Positions 41,000 to 44,501 of a DNA stretch of 44,501 nucleotides are shown in pieces. The stretch lies in assembly GCF_003053745.1 (NCBI RefSeq), contig NZ_QAYE01000014.1, positions 1 through 44,501 of the forward strand. The letters are read 5' to 3'. The translations under genes and the position numbers were made by a program. Numbering within the stretch: the stretch's first letter is position 1; each line of letters starts with the position of its first letter. The notes beneath the pieces were generated by a model that was not told the DNA's origin, made no database searches, and saw only the letters and a program-made list of their open reading frames with translations. The DNA is from Sphingomonas faeni. Lineage in GTDB: Bacteria > Pseudomonadota > Alphaproteobacteria > Sphingomonadales > Sphingomonadaceae.

Positions 41000-42547
41000 T
41001 ACGGGCGCAGGCTGCTCGGTATCGATCGTCCATATCAGGCGCAGACGACCGCCCGCACGGCCGGGGTCCGCCCTGCCCCCTCGATCGACGATACCCTGCG
41101 CTATCGCCGTGCGCTGCCGCAGGGTCCCCCCCAGAACATCGAAGGTTCGCGCCAACCGAGCCGACACCCAGCCTGCCTCGCGGAGCGCTTGATCGTCGAT
41201 GACGCCGGAGATGATCGCGACGTCTGGCAACGCGACATCGTTGGGCGGACTGAGAACGACATGCCAGTCTGCGACCGCAGCGCCCGCGCGACGCTCCAGA
41301 TCGCGATAGCCAGCGATGCCGAGACCGGGGAGTGGCGCCGCGGTGGCGCGGATCGTCCGCCCGGCTGCATCCGACTGCACTGACGAGGCGGGAACGCCTG
41401 CGATCAACGCAACGTCTGCGATGGCGCGATCACGCTCGCGCGCGGCGCGCAACGCATCGCCATTGCCCGCTCGTGCGATCTGCGCGGCCTCGACTGCGCC
41501 TGTTTCGGGTGAAATGCGAACCTGATCGATATGGACATCGACCGGCCGCGACAGTCGCTGGCGTAGGTCCGCCGCCAGTTTGCGATCTGCCCCTGGCTCG
41601 ATCCGTGGCGTCAGCATGACCGCGCGAACGCGGACCGGGGTCGCGCCATGATCAATCTCGACCTGGCTCAGCCGCGCACCGGGTGGAAAATCCTGGCCGA
41701 GCGCATCGCGCACCTGCCGCTGTGCGACCGCCTCGAAGGCGATCCGGCGCAAGCCAGCGCCAAGGGGGATGGACAGCACGCCGATCGCGACCGCAAACAG
41801 GACGAGTTGCCAGCCGGTATGGTGCGGCGAAAGATGGCTGCCGAAGCCGTAACAGCGTGCGACTAGGGCGGCCGTCAGAGCGATGGTGATCGCGTTGGTG
41901 AGGAACAGCAGCAAGGCGCCCGAGAAGACCACCCAGTTCCATGTCGCGATGCCGAACCCGACCACGACCAGCGGTGGCATCAAGGCGATGGCGATTGCAA
42001 CGCCAACGACCGTACCCCCGCGCCCACGGATCAGGGCATAGCCGCCTGCGATTGCCGACAGCAGCGCAACGAGCAGGTCGAATAACGTCGGCTGCGTCCG
42101 CCCGGCAATTTCGCTCGTGATCGTCTGGACCGGCGACAGCAGGATCAGCACGACGGAGAGTGCCACTGCGATCCCGGCGCCCAAGGTTAGCGCCGTCGCA
42201 GCACGGCGTATCTCATGGAAGTCGAGCATGGCGATGCCGAAGCCCAAGCCGATGATCGGCATCATCAGCGGCGATAGCAGCATGGCGCCGATGAGCACCG
42301 CGACGGAGGGCATCAGTAGCCCAAGCAGCGAGATCGCGGCCGAGATCACAATTAGGAAAGCGTAGCGCCCCGACCAACACGCTTCCTCGGCGATCTGTCG
42401 CAGGACGCCGTCATGGTCGACGCCTTCGGTCGCTTTGGCCAGCCACGCCCGTGGACGCGGGACGAATTTTGTAGTGTTTAGATAGATCGGGTCGTCTCCG
42501 TCATGGTGCAGATCTTCGATAAACCATGGGATAGCGACTTGTGGCAT
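40979..42547 (-). CDS. DUF389 membrane protein (522 aa)
   Basis: Six or seven transmembrane segments lie in residues 60-285 (FLIVISAAISLLGLLMPSVA, VLIGAMLLSPLMMPIIGLGF, VALSVVLILLSPV, VVGVAIAIALMPPLVVVGF). The segment IGAMLLSPLMMPI is the hallmark of DUF389 (TIGR00341-like). The C-terminal 230 residues are soluble, with BON-like strands (VEIDHGATPVRVRAVMLTPR). The function is unknown. The 3' end overlaps the convergent DUF2254 gene. Confidence 0.9.
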   Translation of the reverse strand: MPQVAIPWFIEDLHHDGDDPIYLNTTKFVPRPRAWLAKATEGVDHDGVLRQIAEEACWSGRYAFLIVISAAISLLGLLMPSVAVLIGAMLLSPLMMPIIGLGFGIAMLDFHEIRRAATALTLGAGIAVALSVVLILLSPVQTITSEIAGRTQPTLFDLLVALLSAIAGGYALIRGRGGTVVGVAIAIALMPPLVVVGFGIATWNWVVFSGALLLFLTNAITIALTAALVARCYGFGSHLSPHHTGWQLVLFAVAIGVLSIPLGAGLRRIAFEAVAQRQVRDALGQDFPPGARLSQVEIDHGATPVRVRAVMLTPRIEPGADRKLAADLRQRLSRPVDVHIDQVRISPETGAVEAAQIARAGNGDALRAARERDRAIADVALIAGVPASSVQSDAAGRTIRATAAPLPGLGIAGYRDLERRAGAAVADWHVVLSPPNDVALPDVAIISGVIDDQALREAGWVSARLARTFDVLGGTLRQRTAIAQGIVDRGGRADPGRAGGRLRLIWTIDTEQPAPVSAERRP

Positions 42548-43006
42548 ACCCGCTAGCTTGGCGCATCGAGAACACCCTCCCCGCTGGCGTAACGTGGCAT
42601 TCCCGGAGCTTCCGGCGTGCCTAGCGTTCGGCCTCCGGGGGCAGCTCGTTACGGTGTGCCGGGTCTAGCTGCCCGACGGCGACGCCCCAATTTGACGCCG
42701 CACGGTTCGCTGTCGTGCTGTTCACGCTCCAAATCTTACCACCATACTCTCCCGTTGCCTTCCGCCACCCAGGTTCGGCCTCTTCAACGTAAACTGCTCT
42801 GTGTTGCCCCTGAACCGACACTTAGCGCTTCACCAAGCTGCTCCTTTTCCCATCATCACTCCTACTTGCCGGTAATACACTATCCAGCCGGCCCGTGATT
42901 GGGGGTACCACCGCTCATGCCAGGCGTCAGCGAGCCAAACCGGCGCAGTACATCATCAAAAGCTCGGTTGGCGTCATAGAGGCGACCGAGCGACGCTCAA
43001 CTGAAG
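42548..43006. other. Stretch without a secure gene
   Basis: About 460 bases between two minus-strand genes. A minus-strand frame at 42621-42821 (HRAVYVEEAEPGWRKATGEY) begins with GTG just after a stop codon and could be a gene remnant. I see no repeat or RNA gene. Confidence 0.35.
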
Positions 43007-43183
43007 CTATTGCCGGGACGCTCCAGCGATGACATCAACCGCGGCCGCGACACGACGCCAGTCCTGTGGATTGGTGGTATCACGAAGAATGTCGAAGAGC
43101 CGTTCTATGAAGTGCTCGGGCTCATCATCGCCAAACGCTGCCGCGATAGTGGACGCCTTTTCCCACACCTCCCGATCTGACAT
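43007..43183 (-). CDS. Small helical protein, possibly DUF6961-like (58 aa)
   Basis: MSDREVWEKASTIAAAFGDD, then EPEHFIERLFDILRDTTNPQ and WRRVAAAVDVIAG. This resembles, from memory, a small sphingomonad family (DUF6961) with the pattern WxxA..HGD.A..FI..R; the assignment is tentative. No strong ribosome binding site is visible before the ATG. Confidence 0.6.
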   Translation of the reverse strand: MSDREVWEKASTIAAAFGDDEPEHFIERLFDILRDTTNPQDWRRVAAAVDVIAGASRQ

Positions 43184-43231
43184 ACTCGATCGGCTACACA
43201 TCCATGGATACCTGGTTGGCACTTGGTCGGT

Positions 43232-43564
43232 TCATTCTTCGAGCTTCCGGCGCCGCAGTTCATCACGTAGCGCCTCAGCCGCAAGATCGCCCACCTCGCC
43301 TTTGGTCTGCCGGTACGCGGCCAAAAGCTCCTCGTCCGTTGCGCCGACCAGAAGGCCCTCAGTCTGAGCCCTGAACGTGTCGACCTCCTCTGCCGCCACG
43401 CTCGCCGCTTCGTGGGAAGAGGCCTCATTGTTTGCAATGTCAGGCGCTGGCGCTAGCACCGCGTCCTGCTTGAAAACGTCGAACGCCTCTGCTGCCTCGT
43501 TGCGTTGGACGATCAGCGAACCAAGCTGGCCAAGAAGATCGAACTTCGATGCGGTGTTTTCCAT
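43232..43564 (-). CDS. Small acidic helical protein (110 aa)
   Basis: MENTASKFDLLGQLGSLIVQ, then RNEAAEAFDVFKQDAVLA, EEVDTFRAQTEGLLVGATDE and LAAEALRDELRRRKLEE. The whole protein is helical and acidic with a basic end. No membrane segment or known motif. It follows the DUF6961-like gene in the same orientation. Confidence 0.55.
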   Translation of the reverse strand: MENTASKFDLLGQLGSLIVQRNEAAEAFDVFKQDAVLAPAPDIANNEASSHEAASVAAEEVDTFRAQTEGLLVGATDEELLAAYRQTKGEVGDLAAEALRDELRRRKLEE

Positions 43565-43624
43565 GGCCGAGCCTAAACCGGGTTCTTCACCGCGTGCAAT
43601 ATGGCGTCATTGGGTTTCTACCAA

Positions 43625-43756
43625 TCAGAGATTGACCCGACCTACAACCGCGCCAACCGCGATCACCGAAACAATGATCGCCCACCCCTCCCAAGTTCGA
43701 GGAGACCAGCCGATACCTACGACTTTTGGCTGAAACCATTCGCGTGGATGATTCAT
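43625..43756 (-). CDS. Very small membrane protein (43 aa)
   Basis: Starting at MNHPREWFQPKVVGIGWSPR, it has one transmembrane segment (WAIIVSVIAVGAVVG). The WSPRTWEGWAI motif matches, from memory, a class of short sphingomonad proteins. The ATG has no clear ribosome binding site; a start further upstream at 43816 is possible. Confidence 0.4.
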   Translation of the reverse strand: MNHPREWFQPKVVGIGWSPRTWEGWAIIVSVIAVGAVVGRVNL

Positions 43757-43843
43757 GACGGCTGCGATGATGGCGAGGGAGATCGAACCTGCCTTTCGCT
43801 TCACGGTCTCAAGCAATACATGCCGAGAACGGAGGACGCCAGC

Positions 43844-44176
43844 ATGCCTGCAGACATCATGAAGGTAGACGATCAGGCTAAGATCGATCTTTACCAGGAA
43901 ATCATGCCAATCGTCATGCAGTACCTTGCTGCGAACTCCACCGATGATTTGTTGATCGCCGATGACATCATCGACTTTTTCGCGCTGTCGATCGCGTCGG
44001 TTATCCAGAACGATACGAACCTGACCACCCCGCTGCTACAACGCAAAGGCGTCGAGGCGGCAGGCAAGCACATCGCGCACTGGGTCCGCCTGTTGAAGCT
44101 TGATCACGAACAGCGCGGCGCGTCGCTGCTGGCGATGACGATGGGCGCGGTCGCGTCAGACGAAACGAAGCAGTAA
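43844..44176 (+). CDS. Hypothetical protein (110 aa)
   Basis: GGAGGACGCCAGC gives a perfect ribosome binding site for the ATG of MPADIMKVDDQAKIDLYQEI, so the longer frame from 43601 is rejected. The protein is helical, soluble and acidic. No family recognised. It is followed by another small gene 53 bases downstream. Confidence 0.7.
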   Translation: MPADIMKVDDQAKIDLYQEIMPIVMQYLAANSTDDLLIADDIIDFFALSIASVIQNDTNLTTPLLQRKGVEAAGKHIAHWVRLLKLDHEQRGASLLAMTMGAVASDETKQ

Positions 44177-44229
44177 GCTTTGCGGAACGCGAGAAGCTCT
44201 TGCCTGTTCGTCAATTGAGGAGAGCGACA

Positions 44230-44391
44230 ATGACCGACCCGATCAAGCCGACCGCGACAACGAAACAGCCAAACCTGTCCACCAAGCACCAGAATGAAGG
44301 CGATGCCCGCCGCCCAAGTGATACCCTCAATAAGGACACACCGAGCACCGGGGGCCAGAATGCCCCAAAACGGCAGTCAGCTCTCACTTAA
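44230..44391 (+). CDS. Very small hydrophilic protein (53 aa)
   Basis: AGGAGAGCGACA precedes the ATG. The sequence is rich in Lys, Thr, Asn, Gln and Pro (TTKQPNLSTKHQNEGDARRP) and looks disordered. Function unknown; it may be a stress-related small disordered protein. Confidence 0.5.
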   Translation: MTDPIKPTATTKQPNLSTKHQNEGDARRPSDTLNKDTPSTGGQNAPKRQSALT

Positions 44392-44422
44392 GGGGTGAAA
44401 GGCTTCTAGGGCTCAGACTCAT

Positions 44423-44501
44423 TCACAGCCAGAAGGCGACAGCGGTTGCGAGAGCTACGGCTGAGAGGAAGTTGGCGGCGAGCTTGTCGTAACGGGTAGC
44501 G
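44423..44501 (-). mobile_element. IS5-family transposase C-terminus, cut by the window edge
   Basis: The minus strand reads ATRYDKLAANFLSAVALATA then VAFWL-stop, the end of an IS5-family transposase OrfB (AVALAxxxxWL). The IS end is just outside it at 44406-44424, CTAGGGCTCAGACTCATT, similar to the IS end near 36044. The gene continues beyond the window. Confidence 0.85.

Noticed and set aside
1..44501. CRISPR array or rRNA genes
   Set aside because: No regularly spaced direct repeats with unique spacers and no rRNA-like conserved blocks were seen.

Overview
The window looks like an accessory region of a high-GC alphaproteobacterium, most probably a sphingomonad. The evidence is the TonB-dependent receptors, an alphaproteobacterial LexA box (GTTC-N7-GTTC), many small sphingomonad-type proteins, and a MesX/MesD methionine synthase pair. 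Mobile and plasmid-type genes (relaxase fragment, parDE, Tn3-family transposon, IS5-family remnants) suggest a plasmid or a chromosomal island; the sequence alone does not decide which.

Layout. 0-6 kb: small hypothetical genes, an AraC regulator with a serine hydrolase, a VOC protein, a DUF6894 protein, and copies of a dispersed palindromic repeat. 6.1-12.2 kb: a cobalamin-controlled block. Three cobalamin riboswitches precede (i) a double-hotdog acyl-CoA thioesterase, (ii) the folate-independent methionine synthase pair mesX-mesD, and (iii) a BtuB-like TonB receptor. A perfect 26-bp palindrome resembling a SahR operator lies between (i) and (ii). Together these suggest a B12-scarcity response: import B12, bypass B12-dependent methionine synthesis, and perhaps relieve acyl-CoA build-up.

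12.5-19.2 kb: a stress and repair block. It holds a translationally coupled YozE / small protein / thermonuclease operon whose nuclease is a pseudogene, and a LexA-boxed operon (small ORF, umuD, umuC). The 3' end of umuC is frameshifted and reads through into a two-TM potassium channel gene. A zinc-finger-like protein, a broken SRAP (YedK-type) gene and a parDE toxin-antitoxin pair follow.

19.2-29.4 kb: a relaxase fragment, then a Tn3-family transposon (about 20018-29378). It has divergent tnpA and tnpR, and its cargo is a large TonB receptor, a prolyl-4-hydroxylase-like 2OG-Fe(II) oxygenase, and an OmpR-type regulator whose receiver domain lacks key pocket residues. I found no description of this cargo from memory; it is the best candidate for an undescribed mobile system here.

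29.4-44.5 kb: many small secreted proteins and lipoproteins mixed with the dispersed repeat, a secreted M1-like metallopeptidase with an S41-type peptidase, a DUF4188 protein, an IS5-family remnant, convergent overlapping DUF2254 and DUF389 membrane proteins, and a run of small sphingomonad proteins. The right edge cuts into a second IS5-family transposase.
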